From Macrostomum hystrix (Eukaryota; Platyhelminthes; Macrostomidae): 64,000 nucleotides of DNA. This document shows, piece after piece, positions 25,201-35,851 of this stretch (positions are counted from its first letter, which is position 1; each line of letters begins with the position of its first letter). The position numbers and the translations under genes were made by a program. The DNA is taken from positions 434,001-498,000 of the forward strand of contig CATNEN010000038.1 of assembly GCA_950097015.1 (NCBI GenBank), given 5' to 3'. The notes beneath the pieces are model-generated. The model was not told the DNA's origin, did not search any database, and saw only the letters and a list, made by a program, of their open reading frames with translations.

Positions 25201-26632
25201 GGGAGTTGGAGGCGGCATTTCATCGCTGGACGATCTGTTCAGCCGCACCGCCAGCCCGAAATCGCCGTTTCCGATGGAAGGCATCGCAGAGGAAGGGACT
25301 GCCGTGCCAGCGACCACAGCACAGCCAGCTCCCGCGACTGACGCGACGGCCACAACAGCCACGGCCACAATCACAGACGAGACATCAACCCAGAAAGCCG
25401 CTTCTGCTCCAGCTGAGGCGACAAAAGAAACGAGGACCTCGGCGACTCGCCCATTGACACCTCTAATCGATGGAGCACCCGAGGGTGGCCAGGAAGACAG
25501 GGGACAGGCCAGGCCTAGTGATGCAAACAACACCGCTGCCGCACCAAAATTTGACGCTAAGCAGCAACTAGCGCGAAAGGATTCCGATAGCAGCAGATCG
25601 ACCACTGCTGCAGCCACCAGACCACCCACTGCTGCAGCCACCAGGCCGCCCACTGCTGCAGCCACCAGACCGCCCACTGCTGCAGCCACCAGACCGCCCA
25701 CTGCTGCAGCCACCAGACCGCCCACTGCTTCAGCCACCAGACCGCCCACTGCTGCAGCTAGCAAGAGACCCAGCCAGCCATCGTTGTCGCAGGCAGTGGC
25801 TTCAACAGTGGCTGCCACGCGACGACCACAGACATCTCGCCAGGCATCTGTTGCCTTAGCGTCGGCAAGACAAAGCACTGCTATGACAGCAGGAAGCTCT
25901 CGTCAGCAGCAGCCTCAGCAGCAGCAGCAGAAGCAGTCTAAGCCGCAACAGCAGGAACAACTACAAAATCGTCAGTTCACGGCATCGACGTCTAGACATT
26001 CGCGACCAAAGACCACTCGACCATCAGGTCTTGAACAGGATCAGCAGGCAGAGCGACCGGAAACAGGATTCTGTCGCGAATACACCATGGTGTTTGAAAG
26101 CGATCGCGAATCGAACAGCGGAAGCTCCTCAGCGTCGGACGAGGAAGTTCTTTACGAACAAGGTGGCGAAGGCGGTGCCAGTGGCGGCTCGCAGAACAAT
26201 CTCAATCAACCAGGTGCGGAGAAGCCCCTTAAGGAGAAGCTATGGCGGGAAGACACAACCGACGAAAATGCATCACAGGACCAGGGCATTATTGAGGAGA
26301 TGACTCGAGAGATTTATCGCAACCTGGAGCTGGACAAAATCGGCCAAAACTCGTCTGGCTTGAGTACCTCTGCCACTCATCAGCGACAGGCTGCCGCAGG
26401 TGGCGAGTCCGGAATCAGTGTCCAGGTGCATGTTCACGTACACGTCAGCAAGAGTAGCTCACCGAACCGCCAGGAGCAGCGACAACAGCAGCAGCAGGAG
26501 CAGCAGCAGGAGCAGCAGCAGGAGCAGCAGCAGGAGCAGCAGCAGGAGCAGTCTGGTCAGCAATCTGCTTCAGCCCCGAAACCGAAACCAAGTCTGAATA
26601 TGCTTTCTTTTGAACACGATGGGGCCATCTAA
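21906..26632 (+). CDS. Two-pass transmembrane protein with long disordered tail (gene span, 2 exons, 775 aa)
   Basis: The coding exons are 21,906-22,289 and 24,689-26,632, joined in phase 0 (GTCAAC|GTAAGC ... CCGGCAG|GTCGAG). Residues 1-80 are Arg/Ser/Ala-rich. TM1 is at about 82-107 and TM2 at about 139-159, separated by a loop of about 30 residues. The remaining roughly 600 residues are low-complexity, Ser/Thr/Ala/Pro/Gln-rich, with a six-fold ATRPPTA repeat near residues 435-485 and Gln-rich runs including QQQEQ repeats near the end. Two closely spaced helices before a long tail resemble the layout of vertebrate TMEM200 proteins, but that is a resemblance in layout only. Function unknown. 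The ATG at 21,906 is the first in frame. An AATAAA near 27,920 could end the transcript. Confidence 0.8.
22296..23947. repeat. 30-bp minisatellite filling the intron of the membrane protein gene, about 55 copies
   Basis: The unit is GACTCTCGGGAGTATCTTGA then TTATCTGATT. The array starts about five bases after the 5' splice site (GTAAG|CTGATTGACTC). About 16 consecutive copies at the donor side (roughly 22,351-22,835) are identical. Further copies carry GGTA, GGTT, AATATC and AGAATC variants. A long Asp/Gln/Pro/Ser repeat frame on the minus strand is an artefact of the 30-bp period. Confidence 0.97.
24170..24465 (+). mobile_element. SINE family B, 5'-truncated, inside an intron
   Basis: It shares GGGGCTTGTCGTACAATT, CCAACCTCCAAGGCACAGTG and the downstream TGTACAC/GCACA-rich body with the copies at 7,101-7,455 and 63,829-64,000. 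The tRNA head is mostly lost. Confidence 0.72.
24689..26632 (+). CDS. Exon 2 of two-pass membrane protein (residues 129-775)
   Basis: It opens with VEVRLMLYGRLGG leading into TM2 (LLLGAGIFFIIVLLVIGLD), then a charged juxtamembrane stretch (YKVYLDRLKPVENVVAEMNR). A long disordered tail follows. Conserved-looking islands in the tail are FCREYTMVFESDRESNSGS and EEMTREIYRNLELDKIG. The stop is TAA at 26,630-26,632. Confidence 0.85.
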   Translation, partial: VEVRLMLYGRLGGLLLGAGIFFIIVLLVIGLDYKVYLDRLKPVENVVAEMNRRLYANIMQNLRKVASDDDTTSLSTSHRSSDRRSSIALVGKNGGSSVALRMSRPSTASGPRRNSLANLIHNGGRRNSLPVKEQQRMQLSPTWKVNNGFDFSQESIDQLKDNGESDGNAGGGVGGGISSLDDLFSRTASPKSPFPMEGIAEEGTAVPATTAQPAPATDATATTATATITDETSTQKAASAPAEATKETRTSATRPLTPLIDGAPEGGQEDRGQARPSDANNTAAAPKFDAKQQLARKDSDSSRSTTAAATRPPTAAATRPPTAAATRPPTAAATRPPTAAATRPPTASATRPPTAAASKRPSQPSLSQAVASTVAATRRPQTSRQASVALASARQSTAMTAGSSRQQQPQQQQQKQSKPQQQEQLQNRQFTASTSRHSRPKTTRPSGLEQDQQAERPETGFCREYTMVFESDRESNSGSSSASDEEVLYEQGGEGGASGGSQNNLNQPGAEKPLKEKLWREDTTDENASQDQGIIEEMTREIYRNLELDKIGQNSSGLSTSATHQRQAAAGGESGISVQVHVHVHVSKSSSPNRQEQRQQQQQEQQQEQQQEQQQEQQQEQSGQQSASAPKPKPSLNMLSFEHDGAI

Positions 26633-28019
26633 AATACTTAATGACGCCATTTTTTGCTAGATGAAAACTGAGTTTTGCTTCGATATGATCTCGAGTGCAA
26701 TACACACACAAAATAATTATGTAAAGGGACTTGTTTTTGTCGTAATGAACATTTTATAATAATTACCCTCTCCTATCCGAGTACAAAATCATCTTTTAAT
26801 ACCTTACTACGCAATCTCGCTTTCTTTACTTTCAATCATCAAGTCATTTACCTATTTTTACTCTACATTAAATCAGTGGGATGAACTCTCGCTGCGTTTT
26901 TTAACGCATTGTTGGCTGAACTGAGTTAAAGCAAAGTCTTATTTGACTTCGATGGCGAAAAGATGAGATATGAGAGATTGAGCTTTATAAATTTGCGGCC
27001 GAATCTGGCTGCCGGCTCTCGAGCTTTCCCACCGCTTCTTTGAAGCTTCTGCAAACAAAAGGGGCATGCACGCAAGCAAGAAAGTCTGTTAAGTACCTTA
27101 AAACCTTAGTACCTTAGTGCCTTAAGGTAAAAAACCTTATAGTGCGAATGCCGACGAAAGTTCACTCGTTTTAGTTTATACATTCCGCTACATACACAAA
27201 TATTTGCAGCTCAGCCCACGACTTCACTTTCATAATCTTGGAACACTAATAGTTAGCACAAAGACACACACACACACAAATAAGTAGTCCTTGCATGATA
27301 TAAGTAACAAAAATTAACGAACTCGACAAAGTTTCGCATATTTACGTGTTGTAGATAATCTAGAAATCTAGGCCATCTATGGGTGCTGATTTTTTCCTTT
27401 ATATATTTTTGCCAACAAACTTTTTAATGAACAACGAAAAACTTAAAAAGCGAAGTTTTTTAGGATTCAACTATTGAGCAGGGAAGGGAAAAGCAAAGGT
27501 ATTCAAAATAAGAGCAGTAAAAACACAAGGGACGCCAGGAATAAAAAATATGAAATATATATTGTTAAAAGTTAATGTATTAGTTCTTGATGTGTTAATA
27601 CAGATTAATGGCTTAGGAAAACCGTCTGTTCAAATAATATATTAATTAATTAGATTTTTATTCTGTAATATAATTAATTGTAATTGTAATCGACTATAAA
27701 GAACTTTTCCAACGAAAATTTGTATCTTTCCGAGGCATGCTTATACCGGTCGCGAGGTTTGATCGAACTGACACTTTGAATTAATTACTGTTTGACATAG
27801 CGCGTGTATAATAACAAACTCTGTAACTCTTCTGCGACTCTTCTGCGCTTGTTGCGCTGATGAGATCGCCCGACAAGTTTATTTAATTTAAAAGAGTTTT
27901 AATTGCTACTCAAGCTTTAAATAAAGACAATATTTCAAAGGACACAAAGCATTGTTCATGGAAATTTCATGTACACATTGATCTATGAGAGTGATCATAT
28001 CACGTCATCACGAGTAGTT
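26633..28019. other. Probable 3' UTR and downstream spacer of the membrane protein gene
   Basis: AT-rich with no coding frames. Candidate polyadenylation signal AATAAA at about 27,920 (TTTAAATAAAGAC). Confidence 0.45.
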
Positions 28020-30175
28020 CGTGCATCTGTAAGTGCATGTGTGATGTTAGGCCCCTATACTAGCAATAATTTTTTTACTATTAAATAACCTTACAAAGAC
28101 CATAGGCCTATGCAAATCTGTGCTGGGATAAGTGTTAATTATAGCATAGCAGCCGTTCTCACTGATTTCCTTGCGGCGTATATAAATTTCTGTATTGTAT
28201 AATGTAAATCAAGGACCACTGGCTACGCTAGGCCTACCACTAGAAGATATCAAGGATATCAAGGACAATCTTATGCTAGTGGTCCTTGACCACTAGCGTA
28301 AGATATATATAATATATATATATATTTATATGCATATACTTGTACAAATATATAGTATATATGTATAAATATAGGGCCTATAGAGACTTTTTGCTGCATT
28401 TATAGTGAGACTATTGAATTAGCTCTATACCAGGGCCTATATGCCTACAGACTGTTATGTACAATATACCTTAGTCTATAACCTATAGTAGCTAGCTAGC
28501 TATGCTTTGCAAATGCCCTTATTCAAGCCTTACTGGAAGCTAGCTAGGACAGAAGAATCATTAGGCCCCTAGTCTTAGGCCTGCCTTCCAACAAAAATAT
28601 GATCTTAAACATTTTTACCATCAATGTGGTGCTAGTACTAGACCCTTACTACTTGATAGCTTACTACTTGATAGCTAACTTTGCATGTGTTATACATAAA
28701 TAACTCTTTGACTTTAACAAGGAAATTAAAAGAATTAAAAAAGCTAATGTCGTGTAGGCCTAGGCTCTAGCTAGGCCTGATTGGCATAGGGCTTATTTTT
28801 GTAATTATTCCTAGCATATTAGGAACTAATAGGCCCTAAGGGTTAGCTGGTTGGCTTAAAGTTAGGCCTATGTTATTGTTCCTCTTAGCTAGCTAGTCTC
28901 ACTTGGCCACTATTTGTTAGGCCTATTCTTATGCAGCTAAACAAAATTAGATTTGGACAGTTATTTTCTCCTTTTATAATATTATACAATATAATCAGAT
29001 CATAAATGATTTTGCCACTATAGCCAATGCTTTAGAGTCTGACCAAGTACTCAATTTGCCATGTATCAAGGAATAATTATTCCTTAATTATTATTCTATT
29101 AATAATAATCCAATTCTAAATCCAATCCAAATCCAAGGGAATAAACTATTATGCATAGTTATTTGTTAATATTCTATGCTAAAGTTAATGCTGATCTGAT
29201 GCTTAGATATAGGAAATCCAATAGGAGTACATAGGCCTAGTACATACAAATTTATATTGTATAGTCCTTGCCCACATTTATTTTTCCTGATATAGCCATT
29301 TCACTTTTAGGAAATGCAATGAAATGAATAAGAATGTCTTATTTTAGTAGTAATATAAGCTATGAACATGTGAGAGATTAAGGACAGAGGCCTATTTGTA
29401 GATGTAAAACAGTAAGCAGTAAAATAGACAAGCCAGAGGTCTGAAAATGAGATAAACTATATATTACTTGGCTACTTGTCTCAAATTACTCAACTTGACC
29501 AAGTAATACTTTACTGAGTACTTGACTCAACCAAAAACCAGGCTCAGTTGGACTCTATGCCTTTCTATATAAATTGAACTTTCACATTCTCCTTAGTAGG
29601 TCCAATTGACTCATTCATCCTGTTATTATTTTCTTAAATAAAGGATAATTATTCTTATTCATATTGAATGCTAATGTTTGATAATTATATCAGGAAACAT
29701 AAATATGTTGTCTGGCTTTTTAGAAATAGGAAGTAGCCATTTTGATTAAACTTTAAAATCAATAAATTTCTCAGCTTTAAAGACAATTTTATGACATTTT
29801 TTCATATTATTAAATAAAAAATATTTGGCTTAAAAACATAATATCATCCATCTTGGTACCCAACATGCAAAAGTATTGCATATTTTCTACATGATTTTAA
29901 TACAGAAGCAATTAGTGTTTTATTTACTATAAGTTCATTATTTACAAGCTCATTGAGTCCTTAAAAAGACTAGACTAATGAAGCTTTTTGTTGCATCAAG
30001 CGTCATACATCTTATTTGATTGTAGCAAATAAAAAGCTAACAACAACTTTCCAGCAATCCCATAAGAACTTCACTTCCGATATCTTTTAGTTCAGTGTGA
30101 ACTTTAAGAAAAGTCTAAGCACTTCTTTGATCACTTTGAAAATCGATAATCTGTCGGATTAGCAGCTGGACAACA
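28020..30175. other. AT-rich upstream region of the BET gene with dispersed TAGGCCTA words
   Basis: The stretch has no exon I can support. The word AGGCCTA, TAGGCCT or a close form occurs about a dozen times between roughly 28,050 and 29,400. An AT tract runs from about 28,305 to 28,345. The region should include the BET promoter and 5' leader. A possible acceptor-like ATCTTTTAGTTCAG lies at about 30,080. Confidence 0.55.
28205..28310. repeat. Imperfect inverted repeat (hairpin)
   Basis: TCAAGGACCACT (about 28,209) is answered by AGTGGTCCTTGA (about 28,279), with GCTACGCTAG/CTAGCGTAAG similarity outside it. The size is MITE-like, but no target duplication is evident. Confidence 0.55.
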
Positions 30176-30208
30176 ATGGAAAGCCAGGCTTCCAAACCTC
30201 AGCAGCCT

Positions 30209-30251
<43 letters not shown>

Positions 30252-30898
30252 CACTGCCGCCGCCACCAAAGCGTCGCTACTGGAGCAACCGGCTGGATTA
30301 TATCAAGCGCGTCGCTTTGCCAGCCTTGATGAAACTGCCCAACTCGTGGCCATTTAAAACTCCAGTGGATCCCGTTAGGCTTGGCATACCGGATTATCCT
30401 AGAATTGTGCTCAAACCGATGGATTTGGGAACTGTGAAAAATCGTTTAAATAGCGGCAAGTTCTACCAGCATGGCCAGGACTGCATTGACGACATCAACA
30501 GCATCTTTCTGAACTGCTTCATATTCAACAAGCCCGGCGAAGATGTTGTGTACATGGCCGAGGCTGTTGAAGCAGTTTTTCGCGACAAAATGCGCAACTG
30601 CCCGTCCAACGAGCTGGAGCTGCATAGTGGTGGCAATTCATCTAGCTATCACCACGGCAGCAAGCACCAGCTCAACCATCACCACCATCATCACCATCGC
30701 GATCATCCAACTATAAAGCGCAAAGCCGCTTCATTTGGCGGCAACTCAGCTGTTTCGTCAATATCGCCTCAGTCCGACTTCAAGAAGCCGAAGCTGCTGC
30801 CATCGCCGCCAGTGTCGATTGCTCCTTCAAATGGCTGGGCCGCCTCTGTGCCCGAGCACTTGAGACCATGTGCTCAGCTGCTCAAGGAGCTCGCCTCG
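30176..30898 (+). CDS. BET exon 1: poly-Gln, bromodomain 1, start of bromodomain 2
   Basis: The ATG at 30,176 has context AACAATGG. BD1 is complete with intact WPF shelf and Asn. The exon ends in the first helix of BD2 ([10 protein letters not shown]). I chose the phase-0 donor TCG|GTTAGA at 30,899. Alternatives downstream (GCGA|GTCAAA, TTT|GTTACG, CGC|GTCAAA) sit at the lip of the tandem array and fit length or phase no better. Confidence 0.85.
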
Positions 30899-33800
30899 GT
30901 TAGACTGAAGGCGAGTCAAAATTTGTTACGCGTCAAAGCAATATCTAACATGTTATACTGAACTGTCTAACAGATACCAGCAATAACTAACGTGTTACAG
31001 ATCTGTCTAACAGATACCAACAATATCTAACATGTTACAGATCTGTCTAACAGATACCAGCAATAACTAACGTGTTACAGATCTGTCTAACAGATACCAG
31101 CAATAACTAACGTGTTACAGATCTGTCTAACAGATACCAGCAATAACTAACGTGTTACAGATCTGTCTAACAGATACCAGCAATAACTAACGTGTTACAG
31201 ATCTGTCTAACAGATACCAACAATATCTAACGCGTTACAGATCTGTCTAACAGATACCAGCAATATCTAACATGTTACAGATCTGTCTAACAGAAACCAA
31301 CAATAACTAACATGTTACAGATCTGTCTAACAGATACCAACAATATCTAACGTGTTACAGATCTGTCTAACAGAAAATGGTACATGCGTCACACAAATTC
31401 ACGAAATGTATATCTAGCATAATGAGAACAATTATTTTTACGGGGCTTGTAATCACTGGCACATCATTTAGCAACAATCGGCCTGCAGCTAGCGAGCAGG
31501 CAAATGTGCACATTCCACTGACCCCCAAGCAAACACGAAAAGCTTTTAAAAACGGCCCATTTAAGGGCCACCACACAAAAAACACGGGCAAGATAGGAAA
31601 GTAGCGGTTTTTTATTTTTATTTATTGCTGCATCCGATCATCACAGGCCATCAGCTGGCCATTCCTGGAGCCGGTAGATGTTGTCGGTCTCGGTCTAACC
31701 GACTATCTGGACATTGTCAGCCAGCCGATGGATCTATCCACAATGCGCAAGAAGCTTGAGTCGGGTGCCTACTCGGATGTTGAGCAATTCTCGGCAGATT
31801 TCCATCTCATGCTGAACAACTGCTTCAAGTACAATCCGCCCCAGACTGATGTGCACCGGCTTGGCAAAGATTTGCTCAAATATTTTAATGAACACTTTCC
31901 TAAGCTGTGCCTGGCTCACAAGCAGAAACTTTTGCAACAGCAGCATCAGCTGAAGCAGCAGGCAGCTATGGCACCACCACCGCCGCCACCTCCGCCAGCG
32001 TCAACGCCATCGTTAGCTTCGTCTCTGCAGCTGCCGCCAACGCCGGCCACTGTGGTGGCCTCTCCAGCTGATATGGCCCGAGTCCGCGAGCTCACGATGC
32101 GGGTTGAGGAGCTGTTTGCTCAGGTGAGCACCGCTTGATTCTCCCGGATCCCTAATTTCGGATCCTTCGCGTATCCCCATGCGCAATATAGGGATAATTC
32201 CCTACGCATTACTTTTTAGAGATAAGTGTTTATCTCACATCCTCATTTTGGGATAATTGCAAATCCTCTTCTATACTATAACTCTAGGATGATTCACATA
32301 CCAAATTCTCATGCCGACTCAAACAGTTGCCATTAGCAACAAGCATCCGATCCCCGTCCCAGATGAAATCCTGCGTTGACGACATTCGCTCCGTGCTGTC
32401 CGCGCGCCAGTTTCACGTGCCGCCGCCGCCGCAGATTCCTCTTTCCGCTGCGCTGTCTGTCTCAGCGGCTGTGGCCGCAGCTTCAGCATCCGGATCTGTG
32501 CCGGGCGGCGGTGTTCTGAGCAGCCTACTCACCGGTGCCTCCGGCCCGCCGCCGGTGAAAAAGCAGCGGCGCAGGCGGCAGACCGTCGCTCCGACGCCGT
32601 CGCAACCGGCTTCTGCGACGCCATCAAATAATTCATCGTCGGCTGTGTCCAATTCGACATCAGCCTCGTTGACTCCGTCCTCGGCAACGCCGAATATAGC
32701 GGCGCAGGTCACGGCGGGCGCTCCAAATCCAACTCCGAAGATAAAGCGTCCTAAAATGACTTTGTCCAATGCTAACAATGGCAACAATGGCACGGAGCCT
32801 AAGAAGCGCGGCAGGAAACCTGCTGCTGCTGCTGCCGCTGCTGCTGTTACTGCTGCTGCTGTTACTGCTGCTGCTGCACCCGCTGCAGCCACCGGCGCCG
32901 CAGCTCCGGTCGATTCGGCGGCCACTTTATACCCGGCTGTCAATGCCGCTAGCTTGTCTGCTCCGCTGCAGCCGCAGGAGATCTTGCCGATGTCCTACGA
33001 CGAGAAGCGACAATTATCAGTGGACATCAACAACCTGCCTGGCGAGAGGCTCGGCCGAGTGGTGCAAATCATTCAACAGCGGGAGCCCACACTGAGGGAT
33101 TCAAATCCGGACGAGATAGAAATTGATTTTGAAACCCTTCAGCATGCCACTCTCAGGGAGCTTGAGCGCTACGTTAAGTCTGTGCAAGCTTCTTTGGCAC
33201 CTGTGCCGATGCCTCCGCAGCAGCAGCAGCAGCTACCGCCTCCTCACCCAGTTTTGCCTCAGCAGCAGCCACAGCCAGCTGCTCGACCACCAGTTGGTAG
33301 GCGAGTTCCTTGCAAGCGAGGTGCGTTCCCAATGCCTTATAATAATTCCATTTAGTTAACTTGATTTAGGTAAGACAAAAGCGATGGGAAATGGGAAAGA
33401 TTCGACACGGGGAGATGAGACACTCGAGAGATATGCTTGCATACTCGTATACAGCACAGGTGACATAAGACAGGGAAGAGTTTAAACGCTGGAGAGAATA
33501 GAGATGGTACAGAAGATATGAGATACAAGGAGAGATTAGAGATGAGAGAGAATATATGAGATACAAGGAGAGATAAGAGATGAGAGAGAATATATGAGAT
33601 ACAAGGAGAGATAAGAGATGAGACAGAAGATATGAGATACAAGGAGAGATAAGAGGTCAGACAGGAAGAGATGAGATACAAGGAGAGATAAGAGGTGAGA
33701 CAGAAGAGATCACATACAAGGAGAGATAAGAGATAAGACAGGAAGGTATGAGATACAAGCAGAGATTAGAGATGAGACAGAAGATATGATATACAAGAAG

Positions 33801-34496
33801 AGATTAGAGATAAGACAGAAGATATGAGATACAAGGAGAGATGAGAGATAAGTCAGGAAAAGATGGGATACAAGGAGAGATAAGAGATGAGATACACGGA
33901 GAGATAAGAGATGAGACAGAAAGAGATGAGATACACGGAGAGATAAGAGATGAGACAGAAAGAGATGAGATACAAGGAGAGATTAGAGATGAGACAGGAA
34001 GAGATGAGATACAAGGAGAGATTAGAGATGAGACAGGAAGAGATGAGATACAAGGAGAGATACGAGGGAGACAGGAAGAGATGAGATACAAGGAGAGATT
34101 AAAGATGAGACAGGAAGAGATGAGATACAAGGAGAGATTAGAGATGAGACAGGAAGAGATGAGATACAAGGAGAGATTAAAGATGAGACAGGAAGAGATG
34201 AGATACACGGAGAGATAAGAGGTGAGACAGAAGAGATGAGATACAAGGAGAGATGAGATGGTACAGGGGGATATATATCAGACAGGAGAGTCTGGGGGCG
34301 TCGGAAATGGTTGTATGGACATATTATCAGCTGGCTGGCTAGTTACTAACCACAAACTTAAGCATCGTCTGTGACAAAAAACTCTCGAACCTGTTTCATT
34401 TCAGTTGTCAGCTCGTCAAGCAGCTCGTCCAGCTCAGATTCGTCAACAAGCGGCAGCGAGTCAGACAGCAGCGGCAGCGAATCCGGCTCCCCCTGA
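30176..34496 (+). CDS. BET-family bromodomain protein (gene span, 4 exons, about 749 aa; BRD2/3/4, fs(1)h type)
   Basis: BET proteins bind acetylated histone tails through two bromodomains and recruit transcription-elongation and chromatin factors through the ET domain in the nucleus. The exons are 30,176-30,898, 31,647-32,123, 32,363-33,320 and 34,405-34,496. Domains in order: poly-Gln; BD1 (about 37-140, with WPF shelf, [18 protein letters not shown] and acetyl-lysine Asn in FNKPGED); basic [11 protein letters not shown]2 (about 228-345, [22 protein letters not shown]); basic [10 protein letters not shown] domain (about 608-675, [28 protein letters not shown]); Ser/Asp/Glu-rich SEED-like tail. 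It resembles a short BET isoform without the long C-terminal extension. The exon 1/2 junction inside BD2 is the least certain: the chosen join leaves the BD2 N-terminus about four residues short. Confidence 0.95.
30955..31374. repeat. 40-bp minisatellite in BET intron 1, about 10 copies
   Basis: The unit contains GATCTGTCTAACAGATACCA and CAATAACTAACGTGTTACA. It begins within about 60 bases of the donor. CTGTCTAACAG is an imperfect palindrome, and the CTAAC words match branch-site consensus on the transcribed strand. Confidence 0.95.
31400..31545 (-). mobile_element. SINE family B tail fragment in BET intron 1
   Basis: GGCACATCATTTAG, CGGCCTGCAGC and AGCGAGCAGGCAAATGTGCA parallel the plus-strand sequence at about 7,139-7,200 with many changes. 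It is an old, truncated copy. Confidence 0.5.
31647..32123 (+). CDS. BET exon 2: bromodomain 2
   Basis: The acceptor is CATCACAG|GCCATC and the donor GCTCAG|GTGAGC, both phase 0. It encodes [17 protein letters not shown] through the YNPP acetyl-lysine Asn motif and the last helix, followed by a Gln/Pro-rich linker and [14 protein letters not shown]. Confidence 0.92.
32363..33320 (+). CDS. BET exon 3: basic linker and ET domain
   Basis: The acceptor is CCGTCCCAG|ATGAAA (phase 0) and the donor AAGCGAG|GTGCGT (phase 1). It contains [12 protein letters not shown], an AT-hook-like KKRGRKP before a poly-Ala run, and the complete ET domain. Confidence 0.93.
33395..34262. repeat. 39-bp purine-rich minisatellite in BET intron 3
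   Basis: The unit is built of GAGATGAGATACAAGGAGAG and ATTAGAGATGAGACAGGAA. The left half has variable-length units (GAATATATGAG forms) and the right half is nearly uniform at 39 bp. The plus strand is almost pure purine on the transcribed side. Confidence 0.95.
34405..34496 (+). CDS. BET exon 4: Ser-rich acidic C-terminus
   Basis: After acceptor TTTCATTTCAG the phase-1 codon is completed. The exon reads [20 protein letters not shown] and further Ser/Gly/Glu residues to TGA at 34,494-34,496. This matches the Ser/Glu/Asp-rich segment that follows the ET domain in BET proteins. It is too short to be found without using the phase of exon 3. Confidence 0.88.
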
Positions 34497-35850
34497 TGCT
34501 GATTGGGTGTCTGAAACTGATTTTACTGATCGTGTATTTTTAAACAAACTGGAAATAGTCTTGACTTTCTGTTTTTTACAATTTTACAGTCTACTATGCA
34601 AGTAGTATATGCCGCTTTTCCTGTTTTTTAAGTCGCTAATTATCTTGATGATGAAATTGGAAATCTTACAAATGCTTGTGTATGATTAAGAAAAGTACTT
34701 TTACCCTATGAGAATTTTATAAGCTTTTAAAACAATAATTTTTGCTTTATTTTTAGACTCAATAGGTTTGTGCTGTTTCTCTGTTTTCAGAATTGTATAT
34801 AAAGTTTTCTGATAGGAATTTTCTTGGAACCACTGGAGCCCAATGTACATACTAGCAAATTTGTGACAGTGTCGTATTTTATCCTTCTCTTGAAATCCAA
34901 AGCTAAACCATTCATTTTTGCGCAAATTAGCCTACTTTAAGTAGGGCGGTTAAAATATTGCGTAGAAAATCGAATTGCTATTGACCTGCTTCTATATGTG
35001 TACAGTGCCCTGCGCTTATGAAATTGTATTGCGTTATTTGATTTTAGCATCTATGCATGAATTTTGTGACTAATTTAAGCACAGCTTTGTTATAGTGCAT
35101 CCAGCATTACTAGTTACTTTCCTCGCTATATGCTTGTTAGTAGTGTGTTCAGTCTGTTATACATTGCCGACTGAGTTTTGTTGTACTTTAATTGTGCACT
35201 GTTTAAGTGTGAAATCTTTGCAATTTAATAATTGCTGTGCTTTTACCGATTGCACGCGCAAGACTGCAATTTAAATGTTTAGAATGTGACTCTGCAGAAA
35301 TATTTCTTCTGATTTAAAAGTTTTAGGACTCCGTATTTGGGATTAAGGACTTTTTAGAATTTGGGATTTAAGAGGACCTAAATTTTAAAGCTGCCAGTTG
35401 CGTAACAAGTTGACTCACTTATGTCTTTGAAGCATCGCCTTTTTTATTAGCGTCCTGAACGCTCTCACTCAATTCAATTTTCAACTTTTACCTGCTATTG
35501 CATTAATTAGTCAACCCGTCTCAGTTACCTGTCATTCTGCTTCATGCTGTCATTTCACTTTCAGCTTGTTGATTTTCCCATTTAGCTTATAGAAGACACC
35601 ATGCTAGGCGTGTTGGCTTTATCCATCACCGAGTTGTTCGTCTATTAAAACATACAATGAGACGTGCGGTTCACATGTTCGTTTGTGCAGCTCTTTTTGT
35701 GCAGTGTTTTATCTTCTATTTGTAAATGCCCCTATACAATACAATGAGACTTTTATCTGGCTTTTAGTAGTTTATTATTATTTGCAATAAGCGAATCCGT
35801 CCCAAGTTTTTTAGACAACGTCCAAGTTATGACGACGATACAATGACGAT
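34497..35850. other. BET 3' UTR and spacer
   Basis: AT-rich and non-coding. A weak candidate poly(A) signal ATTAAA lies at about 35,645. Nothing else recognised. Confidence 0.45.
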
Positions 35851-35851
35851 T

